Below are positions 9,798 through 19,432 of a stretch of DNA of 32,061 bases, one piece after another. The notes beneath the pieces were generated by a model, which was not told the DNA's origin, made no database searches, and was given only the letters and a program-made list of their open reading frames with translations. How positions within the stretch are numbered: position 1 is the stretch's first letter; each line of letters begins with the position of its first letter. Origin of the DNA: Sideroxydans lithotrophicus (GTDB taxonomy: Bacteria > Pseudomonadota > Gammaproteobacteria > Burkholderiales > Sulfuriferulaceae); NCBI GenBank assembly GCA_022736605.1, contig DZDB01000001.1, positions 1 to 32,061 on the forward strand, read 5' to 3'. The position numbers were made by a program, and so were the translations under genes.

Positions 9798-10673
9798 TTA
9801 AAGCACCTGCGCCTGGCGCATCGCCAGACGCAGGGTTTCATGGTGTTCCGCCGACAGTGGTGTCAATGGCAAGCGAATGCCTGCATCGATCAGCCCCATT
9901 TCGGCCAGCGCCCATTTCACCGGAATCGGGTTGGCCTCGACGAACAACTTGCGGTGCAGACCAAACAGCTGCTGATTGAGCTTGCGACCGCGCATCAGTT
10001 CCCCGGCAAATGCAGCTTCGCACATTTCGTGCATGGCGCGCGGTGCGACATTGGCTGTCACGGAAATGACGCCGTGCCCGCCCATCAGCATAAACGCCAG
10101 CGCCGTGGCATCATCACCGGTATACAAGGCAAAATCAGCTGGTGCGCGGTGAATCAAATCAGTCGCGCGCTCGATGCTGCCGGTAGCGTCCTTGATGCCG
10201 ACGATACCGGGCACCGCAGCCAGCCGCAGTACGGTATCGTTGCTGATGTCACTGACCGTGCGGCCGGGTACGTTGTATAGAATCAGCGGCAGGTCTTCGG
10301 CCTCGGCAATCGCCTTGAAATGCTGATACAGGCCTTCCTGCGTCGGCTTGTTGTAATAGGGCGCAACCGATAACGCATACGCGGCACCGGCAGATTTGGC
10401 ACAGCGCGTCAGGGCAATCGCTTCAGAAGTGGAATTGGCGCCGGTACCGGCGATCACCGGGATCCGCCCGGCGGCCTGTTCAACCACTGCTCGAATCAGC
10501 GCACAGTGCTCATCATAATTGACGGTAGGCGATTCACCCGTGGTGCCCACTACGACCAGACCATCGCTGCCTTCGGCAATGTGCCAGTCCACCAGCGCGC
10601 GCAGGCGTGGAAGATCGAGGCTGCCATCGTCATGCATCGGCGTCACAATGGCCACCAAACTGCCTTTTAACAT
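9798..10673 (-). CDS. dapA: 4-hydroxy-tetrahydrodipicolinate synthase
   Basis: [47 protein letters not shown] motifs. Confidence 0.96.
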   Translation of the reverse strand: MLKGSLVAIVTPMHDDGSLDLPRLRALVDWHIAEGSDGLVVVGTTGESPTVNYDEHCALIRAVVEQAAGRIPVIAGTGANSTSEAIALTRCAKSAGAAYALSVAPYYNKPTQEGLYQHFKAIAEAEDLPLILYNVPGRTVSDISNDTVLRLAAVPGIVGIKDATGSIERATDLIHRAPADFALYTGDDATALAFMLMGGHGVISVTANVAPRAMHEMCEAAFAGELMRGRKLNQQLFGLHRKLFVEANPIPVKWALAEMGLIDAGIRLPLTPLSAEHHETLRLAMRQAQVL

Positions 10674-10808
10674 GCGTGTACCCGCTGCAATTTAAATCGA
10701 AACAGTTTACCCGATAACACTGACAGCGGAAACCTGCACCCACACAACATCCGCCTCACGCTTCAAACTCACGTGCTTCTTGTACAATGCCGCCAACGAG
10801 GATGAAGC

Positions 10809-11189
10809 ATGACCGACAGCACATTGAAATTTCTGGTAGTGGACGATTTTTCCAGCATGCGACGCATGTTGCGCAACCTGCTGAAAGAACTCGGCTATCG
10901 CGACAGTGACGAGGCTGAAGACGGCGTTGCCGCACTGGAAAAATTGCATAGCGCACACTATGACGTGGTGTTGACCGACTGGAGCATGCCCAATCTGAGT
11001 GGCATTGAGCTGCTGCGTGAAATCCGCCGCGATCCACTGCTAGCGCATCTACCGGTGCTGATGGTGACTGCCGAGGCGCTGCCGGAAAACCTCGCCGAGG
11101 CGACCGCCGCTGGCGCCAGCGGCTACGTACTCAAACCCTTCACGCTGGACACGCTGGGTACAGCGCTGGCTGCAATACTGCCTGCCTAA
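10809..11189 (+). CDS. Single-domain response regulator, CheY-like
   Basis: [58 protein letters not shown]; very close to canonical CheY and no output domain. Confidence 0.92.
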   Translation: MTDSTLKFLVVDDFSSMRRMLRNLLKELGYRDSDEAEDGVAALEKLHSAHYDVVLTDWSMPNLSGIELLREIRRDPLLAHLPVLMVTAEALPENLAEATAAGASGYVLKPFTLDTLGTALAAILPA

Positions 11190-11662
11190 CTCAGCTCCGG
11201 CGTCATCACCGCACGCACAATAATCTGCTGGCTGGCTTGCCGCACGCGGTTGGTCAGCCACCACAGCCCGCCTTTCTTGATACACAAATCCGCCTCCGCC
11301 CCGCACATCAGCAGCGACGCCGTTTGTCCCAGACTGGGCTGATGCCCGACCACCACCACGGTACCGCCTGCGTCCGGCCAGCCGCTGGCCAGCACCACGC
11401 TCATCGCATCGGTGCCGGGTGCCAGTTTCTGGATGATCTCCATCGGCCGCCCCAGCGCTGCGGCGGTTTGCAGCGCGCGCTTGGCCGGGCTGACCAGGAT
11501 GCGCGCATCCTTCGGCAGACGCGCGTTGAGCCAGTCCGCCATTTGTGCCGCCTGCTTCAAGCCTTTGGCGGTCAGTTCACGCGTCATGTCGGGCACGCCA
11601 TCCACCGCATCGGCATGACGCCACACGATCAAATCCATATCGACATCCAAAAAGTGCGCCAT
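11186..11662 (-). CDS. sixA: Phosphohistidine phosphatase SixA family
   Basis: [11 protein letters not shown] catalytic motif, [23 protein letters not shown]; about 158 aa. Confidence 0.9.
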   Translation of the reverse strand: MAHFLDVDMDLIVWRHADAVDGVPDMTRELTAKGLKQAAQMADWLNARLPKDARILVSPAKRALQTAAALGRPMEIIQKLAPGTDAMSVVLASGWPDAGGTVVVVGHQPSLGQTASLLMCGAEADLCIKKGGLWWLTNRVRQASQQIIVRAVMTPELS

Positions 11663-11683
11663 GCTAGTCCTCCAATATGACAG

Positions 11684-13177
11684 TTATGTGCGCTCACGCC
11701 AAAACGGTTTGGCTGCGTTTACGTCATCCCAGGCAATGCCGAATTGCGCCAGCAACTGCGGCACCTGCGCGGCACACCAGCCCTGTACCATACCGCAAGC
11801 CCAGGTGTGGCGTGGGCGCAAGGTTTGCAGGCAACGCTGTGCGACCGCCAGATCATTTAGCTCACCGAGCTGTTGTTGCAAGCCTGACAGCGCTGCCAGA
11901 TACGCCCGGCTTGCGCGCTGCGGATAAATTTCTGCCATAAACGCCAACAGGTAACGTTGTTTTTTGGCCGCGACACGCAGGCGGTGGCGTGCAGCGACTG
12001 ACAGCGTGGTCGCGTCCCCGCCCCGCCGCAGCAACGTACGATGCTGCTTTGCCAGCAGCTCGCGTGCCCTGCGCTTTAAGCTCCCCGCATTGTCTGCATC
12101 CAGACTATCCTGCTCGCAGGATAGCAACGCCCGTCCGACCCGCAGCAAAAACTGGCCAAACCGTGCCGACCCGAGTGCTGCACTCAAGTCTGCATGCGCA
12201 GCGTGGCGCAACGGCTGGATGGCACGCAGCAGGCGTTCAAATGCCAGATCCGCTACTTGCGTCTGAACTGCGGGCAAGGTGTGCGCCATCACCACATCCC
12301 GGTCACGCGCCAGGCTGGTATTGTCCAGCACCCAGCGTAACTCAGCGCGCAACGCGGCCAGTGCCGGGCAGTGCTGATTGATGCGTAGCGCCGCGTCCAT
12401 GCGCCGCAGTGCAATCCGGAATTGGTGCAGATATTCAGGGTCACGCCCATCCAGTAGCCCGACCAGATTGCCGGTCAGCTGCGCCAATGCGCTTTGCGCG
12501 GCACAGATTGCCGCCGCCGTGACCGGCATCTCCGCGCGCAAGCCTGCCGGGGCAGCTTTAACCGGCGCAGCTAGCTGGCCGAGAAACAGCGCATAACCGC
12601 GTTGCGCCTTGCTCACCGGATCAGGACGCAACGGAATGGTTTCAGCCAGCGCCAGCGCGAGGTCGAACAAAGCCAGCGCAGTGCCCGATTTGAGCTCCAA
12701 CTCCAGTTCCAGAATCGGCTGGCTATGTGTGCCACTACGCACCTCGCCCTGATCCAGCGCCACTTCGATCTGTGCACCCTCCCACTGTACCTGCCAGGTA
12801 GTGCGCCAGAAGCGCGTCTCGAATACCGGCAGCAGTTTTGCCTGCCGCGCCGAGGTAAGCAATGCGCGCACTGCAGGCGCTTCAAACAGCGCCGGATTGA
12901 GCGTTGCATCGGGCAGCGTGACTTCCCATTCGGGGCGCTGATGCAGGCCGCCACTTGCACCCCCTCCAATCTTCACCGTCTGGATCCAGCTTTGTCCGAC
13001 CCGACGCACACGCAACGCCGCATTTTTTCGCATTAGACTTAACTTGGGCGTGTCATGGTAAACACTCCGCAGATTGCGTCGTAACGGCGTGCCCGCCGCC
13101 TGCAATAGCGGATGGCGCTTGAGCGCTGCAACGCTCGTGGATGCCAGCGCCAGCTTGAGTTCAACTTCGGTTGTCAT
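11684..13177 (-). CDS. CYTH and CHAD domain-containing protein (inorganic triphosphatase-like)
   Basis: N-terminal CYTH signature MTTEVELKLAL, C-terminal CHAD helices (EYLHQFRIALRRMDAALR, HRLRVAAKKQRYLLAFM). ATG at 13177 preferred. Confidence 0.9.
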   Translation of the reverse strand: MTTEVELKLALASTSVAALKRHPLLQAAGTPLRRNLRSVYHDTPKLSLMRKNAALRVRRVGQSWIQTVKIGGGASGGLHQRPEWEVTLPDATLNPALFEAPAVRALLTSARQAKLLPVFETRFWRTTWQVQWEGAQIEVALDQGEVRSGTHSQPILELELELKSGTALALFDLALALAETIPLRPDPVSKAQRGYALFLGQLAAPVKAAPAGLRAEMPVTAAAICAAQSALAQLTGNLVGLLDGRDPEYLHQFRIALRRMDAALRINQHCPALAALRAELRWVLDNTSLARDRDVVMAHTLPAVQTQVADLAFERLLRAIQPLRHAAHADLSAALGSARFGQFLLRVGRALLSCEQDSLDADNAGSLKRRARELLAKQHRTLLRRGGDATTLSVAARHRLRVAAKKQRYLLAFMAEIYPQRASRAYLAALSGLQQQLGELNDLAVAQRCLQTLRPRHTWACGMVQGWCAAQVPQLLAQFGIAWDDVNAAKPFWRERT

Positions 13178-13269
13178 AATATTGTCATGTGATTGCCATA
13201 TAAAGATAGAGTGTGCGACGTATCCGCGCACCTCACAATCATCTTAGCGTTATTTGCTACCATACCCCC

Positions 13270-15339
13270 ATGACAATCGCCACTACCGAGCATTTCCTCA
13301 ACCGCGAACTGAGTTTGCTGGCCTTTAACGAACGCGTGCTGGCGCAAGCCGAAGATCCCGCCATGCCGTTGCTCGAACGGCTCAAATTCATCTGCATCGT
13401 CAGCAGCAACCTGGATGAATTTTTTGAAGTACGCGTCGCCGGACTGAAGGAGCGCATCGCGCTCAGCTCGATCAGCGTTGGTCCTGACGGTCTGAGCGCC
13501 ACGCAGACGTTCCGCGCTGCGGTGCCACGTGTGCATGCACTGGTTGAAAAGCAGTACGCCACATTGAATCAAAGTATCTTGCCGCAACTGGCCGAACAGG
13601 GCATCCGGTTTCTGCGTCGCAATCACTGGAATACCGAACAGACTGAGTGGATCCGCGCGTATTTTTTCCGCGAACTGATGCCGGTGCTGACACCGATCGG
13701 CCTCGACCCTGCGCATCCATTCCCGCGCGTGCTCAACAAGAGCCTGAACTTTGCCGTCGAACTGTCCGGACGCGATGCGTTTGGACGCAATTCCGGCGCA
13801 GCGGTGGTGCAGGCGCCGCGCTCGTTGCCACGCGTGATCCGCATGCCGGAAGCGATTGCCGGGTGCGAATACGGCTTCGTGTTTTTGTCGTCGATCCTGC
13901 ACGCGCACGTCGATGAGCTGTTCTCGGGCATGACGGTGCAGGGTTGTTATCAATTCCGCGTCACACGCAATTCCGACCTGTTCGTTGACGAGGAAGAGAC
14001 CAAAAACCTGCGCGAAGCCTTGCAGGGCGAACTGCCGCATCGCCACTTCGGCAACGCGGTCCGGCTTGAAGTCGCAGATAACTGCTCACCCAAAATGGCC
14101 GAATTTTTGCTGTCACAGTTCAGCCTGGACGCCGATGACCTGTACCAGGTCAACGGCCTGGTCAACCTGGTTCGTCTGATGCAGATTCCTGATCAGGTAG
14201 ATCGCCCCGACCTCAAGTTCGCACCGTTCATGCCCGGTCTGCCAAACGGTCTGGCCAAGGAAGGCGCGATGTTTGCTGCAATCCGCAAAAGCGATATTTT
14301 GCTGCACCACCCGTTCCAGTCATTCCAGCCAGTCATCGACTTCATCCGTGAAGCCGCAGACGATCCGAAAGTGCTGGCAATACGCCAGACCGTGTACCGC
14401 ACCGGCACCGATTCCATGCTGATGGAAGCGCTGATCGCTGCCGCACAGAGCGGCAAGGAAGTCACCGTCGTGGTCGAGTTGATGGCGCGTTTCGACGAAG
14501 AGGCCAATATCAACTGGGCCGCCAAACTGGAAGATGCCGGCGCCCACGTGGTGTACGGCGTGGTTGCGCACAAGACCCACGCAAAAATGGCGCTGGTGGT
14601 ACGCCGCGAAGATGGCAAACTGCGTCGTTATGCCCATCTCGGCACCGGCAATTACCACGCCAGGACGGCACGCCTGTACACCGATTTTGGCCTGTTGACA
14701 TGCAACGATGATGTATGCGCAGACGTCAACGACATCTTTACCCAGTTGACCGGGCTGGGCAAAGCTTCACGCCTCAAACACCTGTGGCAATCACCGTTTA
14801 CCCTGCACAGCCAGGTGCTGGCCGCCATCAAGCGCGAAACCACGCTGGCGCAGTCAGGTCAACCTGCTGCGATTATTGCCAAAATGAATTCCCTGGTCGA
14901 ACCTGATGTGGTCAATGCCCTGTACGAAGCCTCGCAGGCGGGCGTAAAAATCAGCCTGATTATCCGGGGTGTGTGCGTGCTCAAACCCGGCATTGCCGGG
15001 CTGTCGGAAAATATCCGCGTGCGCTCGGTGATTGGCCGCTTCCTGGAACACACGCGCATTTTCTACTTCCGCGATGGCGGCGCCGAACGCGTCTATTTAT
15101 CGAGTGCAGACTGGATGGATCGCAACTTTTTCCGCCGCATTGAAGCGTGTTTCCCGGTGCTGGAGCCACGCCTGAAAAAACGCGTGATTACCGAAGGACT
15201 GAAACCTTACCTGAAGGACAATACCCAGGCCTGGGACATGGACATGCACGGCGACTATCGGCGCAAACAGCCGCGTCGCGCCAAGCCTTACAACGCCCAG
15301 GCCATGCTCTTGGAAACACTGGCAAAAAGCGCCGGGTAA
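13270..15339 (+). CDS. ppk1: Polyphosphate kinase 1
   Basis: NRELSLLAFNERVLAQAED, HHPFQSFQPVIDFIREAADDPKVLAIRQTVYRTG, ARFDEEANINWAAKLEDAGAHVVYG, HLGTGNYH; ATG at 13270 preferred. Confidence 0.97.
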   Translation: MTIATTEHFLNRELSLLAFNERVLAQAEDPAMPLLERLKFICIVSSNLDEFFEVRVAGLKERIALSSISVGPDGLSATQTFRAAVPRVHALVEKQYATLNQSILPQLAEQGIRFLRRNHWNTEQTEWIRAYFFRELMPVLTPIGLDPAHPFPRVLNKSLNFAVELSGRDAFGRNSGAAVVQAPRSLPRVIRMPEAIAGCEYGFVFLSSILHAHVDELFSGMTVQGCYQFRVTRNSDLFVDEEETKNLREALQGELPHRHFGNAVRLEVADNCSPKMAEFLLSQFSLDADDLYQVNGLVNLVRLMQIPDQVDRPDLKFAPFMPGLPNGLAKEGAMFAAIRKSDILLHHPFQSFQPVIDFIREAADDPKVLAIRQTVYRTGTDSMLMEALIAAAQSGKEVTVVVELMARFDEEANINWAAKLEDAGAHVVYGVVAHKTHAKMALVVRREDGKLRRYAHLGTGNYHARTARLYTDFGLLTCNDDVCADVNDIFTQLTGLGKASRLKHLWQSPFTLHSQVLAAIKRETTLAQSGQPAAIIAKMNSLVEPDVVNALYEASQAGVKISLIIRGVCVLKPGIAGLSENIRVRSVIGRFLEHTRIFYFRDGGAERVYLSSADWMDRNFFRRIEACFPVLEPRLKKRVITEGLKPYLKDNTQAWDMDMHGDYRRKQPRRAKPYNAQAMLLETLAKSAG

Positions 15340-15359
15340 ACCCGATGCTTTGTGCCCGG

Positions 15360-15896
15360 TCAGACGGTTTTTGGGTACTGGCGAAACGATACGATGGACT
15401 GATGCACCGGCATCGCCACACCTTGCGCGCTCAACATGGCGTCAAGTTTGGCGTCGTCCATCTCGATCAGTTGCTGTTGCAGGTCGTCCAGATGGCCCGC
15501 GATATCGCGCGAAATCTGCTTCAGTTCGGCAAACAGTTGGTGTGCCTGCGCTTGCGCTGCCGCTTTTTCTTCAGCCAGCTTTTTAGCAGAACCCAGCATG
15601 CGCCCGAACAGGCCGGACGTGTCTTCCTTATCGGCCACGCGCAACAACTTGTGGATTTCCATGTAAACGTCGTGCAGCTTGAGGTGCGGGTCTTCCACCT
15701 TGCGGAACGCCGCCAGTTGCGACAGGATTTGACCCTCACCGTAATACCAGCAGCCAAAGCCGCACTCGGTGCCGTGCACCGGCACTTTGTCTTTGGCAAC
15801 CTCCATGCCTTCTACCAGCGCATGAGCGTGCGTGACCCAGCTCATGTGAGCTTTTTTGCTATCGCGTAAACGGTAAATCACTTCGGCTTTGTTCAT
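15360..15896 (-). CDS. Stand-alone CZB (chemoreceptor zinc-binding) domain protein, copy 1
   Basis: MNKAEVIYRLRDSKKAHMSWVTHAHALVEG...HGTECGFGCWYYGEGQ...PHLKLHDVYMEIHKLL: CZB His/Cys pattern; AGGAGAG ribosome-binding site before ATG at 15896. Confidence 0.82.
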   Translation of the reverse strand: MNKAEVIYRLRDSKKAHMSWVTHAHALVEGMEVAKDKVPVHGTECGFGCWYYGEGQILSQLAAFRKVEDPHLKLHDVYMEIHKLLRVADKEDTSGLFGRMLGSAKKLAEEKAAAQAQAHQLFAELKQISRDIAGHLDDLQQQLIEMDDAKLDAMLSAQGVAMPVHQSIVSFRQYPKTV

Positions 15897-15970
15897 GTTT
15901 TCTCTCCTGAGTATTGTATTTCTGTCGGTTAGACGTAATACGTGGAGAGGCAAAAACAGACTGTGAACAA

Positions 15971-16006
15971 AGATTAAATCTGATTCATTAGCAGACTTAA
16001 ATTAAA
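15971..16006. promoter_or_regulatory. Candidate operator pair upstream of CZB copy 1
   Basis: AGATTAAATCT palindrome (15971..15981) plus AGACTTAAATTAAA (15993..16006), which matches AGACTTAATCTAAA at 3578..3591 in 12 of 14 positions. Confidence 0.45.
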
Positions 16007-16057
16007 CGCAGGTTGCGGGGTGGGTGTGAAATTGACTGCTGTGAGTAGCGAAAATGA

Positions 16058-16585
16058 TCAAGCGACTATTTGTTTCACCAGACTCAGTTTAGGCGGCGCA
16101 TTGCCGAATCCCTGTGCCGCCATCAGCGCATCGAACTCAGCGTCGCTCATGGCCAGCAGCACGGCCTGTAAATCGTCAACATGCGCGACAATTTCACGTG
16201 ACGCAGCTTTCATGTCCTGCAACAGGGCATGTGCCTTGGCATCAGCCGCCTGTTTTTCGGCTTTGAGTTTGCGTCCCGCACCCAGCAGGCAGCCGAGCCG
16301 CGAGTTGTCCTGTTCCTTCTGTCCGACTTTGAGCAACACATGAATATGCAGGTAGATAGCGTGCAGGCGCTGGTGTGGCTCGTCTATCCGTTGAAATGCA
16401 GAAATCTGCGACAGCACGCTGCCATTGCCGTAATACCAGCAGCCAAACGCGCATTCGGTGCAATGCAGCGGCACTTCGTCCTGCTCAACCGGGCGCCCTT
16501 CAATAATTGCACTGGCGTGCGACACCCACCAGAGATGGGATTTTTTGGCATCGTGCAGGAAAGTAATGGCGTGGGCTTTTTTCAT
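16058..16585 (-). CDS. Stand-alone CZB domain protein, copy 2
   Basis: MKKAHAITFLHDAKKSHLWWVSHASAIIEG...HCTECAFGCWYYGNGSVLSQISAF...PHQRLHAIYLHIHVLLKV; paralogous to copy 1. Confidence 0.82.
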   Translation of the reverse strand: MKKAHAITFLHDAKKSHLWWVSHASAIIEGRPVEQDEVPLHCTECAFGCWYYGNGSVLSQISAFQRIDEPHQRLHAIYLHIHVLLKVGQKEQDNSRLGCLLGAGRKLKAEKQAADAKAHALLQDMKAASREIVAHVDDLQAVLLAMSDAEFDALMAAQGFGNAPPKLSLVKQIVA

Positions 16586-16681
16586 GTCAACTCGCAGGAA
16601 ACATTTCACGCTGACAACCTACCAGATGCAAGCAGTACAAAACATCCATCAATCGAATGAATTTTCAATCCGGATTCAGGC

Positions 16682-16698
16682 CACAAACCAGGTTTGTG
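16682..16698. promoter_or_regulatory. 17-bp perfect palindrome CACAAACC-A-GGTTTGTG between ppx and CZB copy 2
   Basis: Read directly; 8-bp arms around one central base, about 100 nt upstream of CZB copy 2 start and just after the ppx stop. Confidence 0.4.
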
Positions 16699-16705
16699 CC
16701 CAGTT

Positions 16706-18199
16706 TCAGGGGGGGTTATTGACCATCAGCTTGACGCCTGCCTCTTTCCAGACCTGCACTTCCGCTTTCAACGCGGTGCACGTCAAAGGATTGTCGTCCA
16801 GCCAAGCGGCTGACAATGCCAGCTGATAGCCTGCACCGGCGGGGCTCAACGCAATACCCGGCAACGCCGCAGTGATGCGGCTGCGATGAAACAGCACCGC
16901 CAGGCGCAGCGCCAGCACCATCAACTGCACCTCGGGCTGGGCAATGGGCGCTTGAAATTCAGCCAGCTTGGACAAGCCACCGCGTTGCGCCCGCACCAGC
17001 AGCGCCAGCCGTATCTGATCCTTGCGCGAAAAACCCGGCATGTCGGCGTTTTCCAGAATGTACGCACCATGCTTGTGGTACCCCGAATGGGCAATCGAAA
17101 TACCGACCTCATGCAACAGCGCCGCCCAACGCAAAAATAACGACTGGTTCTCCACCGTTTCGTCGCTGTCATCCGTAATCTGTGCGTACAACTGGGTCGC
17201 CAGTCCGGCAACACGTTTCGCCTGATGCGTGTCGACATGATAGCGGCGCGTGAATTGCGCCACGGTAGCGGCGCGCATATCGCGATGGTGGAAGCGCCCG
17301 AGCAAATCGTACAGCACGCCCTCGCGTAACGCGCCATCGGCCACGGTCATCTGCTCGATGCCGAACTCGGCAAACAGCCCACTCATGATCGCCAGTCCGC
17401 CAGCTATGACCGGCTTGCGGTCGGGCTTAAGGCCAGCCAATTCGAGCCTGTCAACGCTGCCAGCGCGAATCAGCGCAATTCGAAATGCGGCCAGCCCATC
17501 TGCGCTGATGCCCGACTGTGACCAGCCATTCTGTACCAGCACATCCGACAAGGCGCGCGCCGTGCCGCTTGAACCAACGGCCTCGTGCCATTGCCCGATA
17601 TAGTCAACACGCAGGCTTTGTGCTTCGGCGCGCGCAGCCAGTTCGGCTTGTTTCATGGCGGCTTTCTCGATTCGCCCATCGCGGAAATACTGCCGGGTGT
17701 AATTGACACAGCCCAGATGCAGGCTCTCCATCAAGCGCGGCTCAACCCCGTTGCCGATGATGCATTCGGTCGAACCGCCACCGATATCGATCACCAGGCG
17801 GGATTGTTCAGTGGCTGGCAGACTATGTGCGACGCCGATATACACCAGCCGCGCTTCTTCACGCCCGGCGATGACTTCAATCGGATAACCTAACGCAGCT
17901 TCAGCCTGCGCCAAAAATTCGGCTGCATTGTTCGCCACGCGCAGCGCGCTGGTGCCGACGCAGCGCACCGCGCCTTGCGGTATTCCGCGCAGGCGCTCGC
18001 CAAACCGGCTCAGGCAATCGAGTGCACGCTGTTGCGAAGCGGCATCGAGATTTTTATCGACGCCGACACCTGCCGCCAGGCGTACTGGCTCCTTGAGCAC
18101 GTCAAGCGGATAGATCTGGTCGTCCACCACCCGCGCCACTTGTAACTTGAAGCTGTTGGAGCCGAGATCGACCGCTGCCAGTATGGAATACTCGTTCAT
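16706..18199 (-). CDS. ppx: Exopolyphosphatase (Ppx/GppA family)
   Basis: AAVDLGSNSFKLQVARV, VGTSALRVANNAAEFL, VIDIGGGSTECIIG, HD-like C-terminal region. Confidence 0.95.
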   Translation of the reverse strand: MNEYSILAAVDLGSNSFKLQVARVVDDQIYPLDVLKEPVRLAAGVGVDKNLDAASQQRALDCLSRFGERLRGIPQGAVRCVGTSALRVANNAAEFLAQAEAALGYPIEVIAGREEARLVYIGVAHSLPATEQSRLVIDIGGGSTECIIGNGVEPRLMESLHLGCVNYTRQYFRDGRIEKAAMKQAELAARAEAQSLRVDYIGQWHEAVGSSGTARALSDVLVQNGWSQSGISADGLAAFRIALIRAGSVDRLELAGLKPDRKPVIAGGLAIMSGLFAEFGIEQMTVADGALREGVLYDLLGRFHHRDMRAATVAQFTRRYHVDTHQAKRVAGLATQLYAQITDDSDETVENQSLFLRWAALLHEVGISIAHSGYHKHGAYILENADMPGFSRKDQIRLALLVRAQRGGLSKLAEFQAPIAQPEVQLMVLALRLAVLFHRSRITAALPGIALSPAGAGYQLALSAAWLDDNPLTCTALKAEVQVWKEAGVKLMVNNPP

Positions 18200-18202
18200 T
18201 GC

Positions 18203-19432
18203 TTAACCAAAAAAGAAATACGTCACGCCAATCGCGGCAATCAGCCCACCCAGATCGGCCAGCAGGCCACACGCCACCGCATGGCGTACACGCTTGATAC
18301 CAACCGCGCCAAAATACACCGCGAGCACGTAAAAAGTGGTTTCGGTGCTGCCCTGGATCACCGACGCCAGCCGCCCGGCAAACGAGTCTGCGCCAAAAGT
18401 ATGCATGGTATCGATCATCATCGCGCGCGCACCGCTACCGGACAACGGCTTCATCAGCGCGGTCGGCAGCGCATCCACCCAGCGCGTGTCCCAGCCCATG
18501 CCCAGCACCGCGCTGCGCACCGCGTTCATCAGCAAATCCAGCGCGCCACTGGCACGGAACACGGCGATGGCCACCAGCATCGCAACAAGATACGGGATGA
18601 TCGTGACAGCGGTATGAAAACCGTCCTTGGCGCCTTCGATAAAGGCTTCATACGCATTGACGCGCTTGATCGCAGCACCGCCGATAAATAGCGTGACCAG
18701 ACCAAATAGCAGCGCGTTGCTCAATATCGACGACTGACGCAGCATCTCCGCCGCAGGCAGCTGCGCAAAATACGCGACCAGGCCGAACACGACCGCGCTG
18801 ATCGCGGCCAGGTACGCCAGCACGACTTTATCGAGCAGGTTGATCTTCTGGAAAAACGCCGTCGCCAGCAGCCCCGCCATGGTCGAGCAGTACGTTGCGA
18901 TCAGGATCGGGATAAACACGTCGGTGGGGTCTACCGCACCGGCCTGGGCGCGGTAGGTAAAAATCGTCACTGGCAGCAGCGTCACCGACGACGCATTAAT
19001 CACCAGAAACAGGATTTGCGCGTCGGATGCGGTGTCTTTTTTCGGATTGATGGTTTGCAATTCCTGCATCGCCTTGATGCCGATCGGTGTCGCGGCGTTG
19101 TCCAGGCCAAGCATGTTGGCGGCCATGTTCATGGTAATCGCGCCAAGCGCCGGGTGGTTGGACGGCACATCGGGAAACAGACGCTTGAACAGCGGGTTCA
19201 ACAGCCAGGTCAAACCCTGTAAAAACCCGGCACGCTCGCCGATGCGCATGATGCCGAGCCACAGCGCCATCACGCCGGTTAATCCAATGGCGATTTCAAA
19301 CGCGCTTTTTGATGCTTCAAACGTGGCCTTCATGATCAGCGCGAAGCTGTCGGTGTGGCCAAGGAATACTGCGTTGACGACGGCAAAACCGAACGCCACC
19401 AGAAAGAACCCGACCCAGATGGCGTTTAACAT
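18203..19432 (-). CDS. SpmA/SpmB-type fused nucleoside recognition (Gate) domain membrane protein
   Basis: MLNAIWVGFFLVAFGFAVVNA..., NMAANMLGLDNAATPIGIKAMQELQ, LMKPLSGSGARAMMIDTMHTFGADSFAGRLASVIQGSTETTFYVLAVYFG; start overlaps upstream stop (ATGA). Confidence 0.88.
   Translation of the reverse strand: MLNAIWVGFFLVAFGFAVVNAVFLGHTDSFALIMKATFEASKSAFEIAIGLTGVMALWLGIMRIGERAGFLQGLTWLLNPLFKRLFPDVPSNHPALGAITMNMAANMLGLDNAATPIGIKAMQELQTINPKKDTASDAQILFLVINASSVTLLPVTIFTYRAQAGAVDPTDVFIPILIATYCSTMAGLLATAFFQKINLLDKVVLAYLAAISAVVFGLVAYFAQLPAAEMLRQSSILSNALLFGLVTLFIGGAAIKRVNAYEAFIEGAKDGFHTAVTIIPYLVAMLVAIAVFRASGALDLLMNAVRSAVLGMGWDTRWVDALPTALMKPLSGSGARAMMIDTMHTFGADSFAGRLASVIQGSTETTFYVLAVYFGAVGIKRVRHAVACGLLADLGGLIAAIGVTYFFFG

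Noticed and set aside
13036-13045. TTAGACTTAA match to the rubrerythrin operator
   Set aside because: Inside the CYTH-CHAD coding region and only the half-site matches; likely coincidence.
13174-14046. 290-aa minus-strand ORF opposite ppk1
   Set aside because: Antisense shadow of the conserved ppk1 5' half and of the intergenic region; no family signature.
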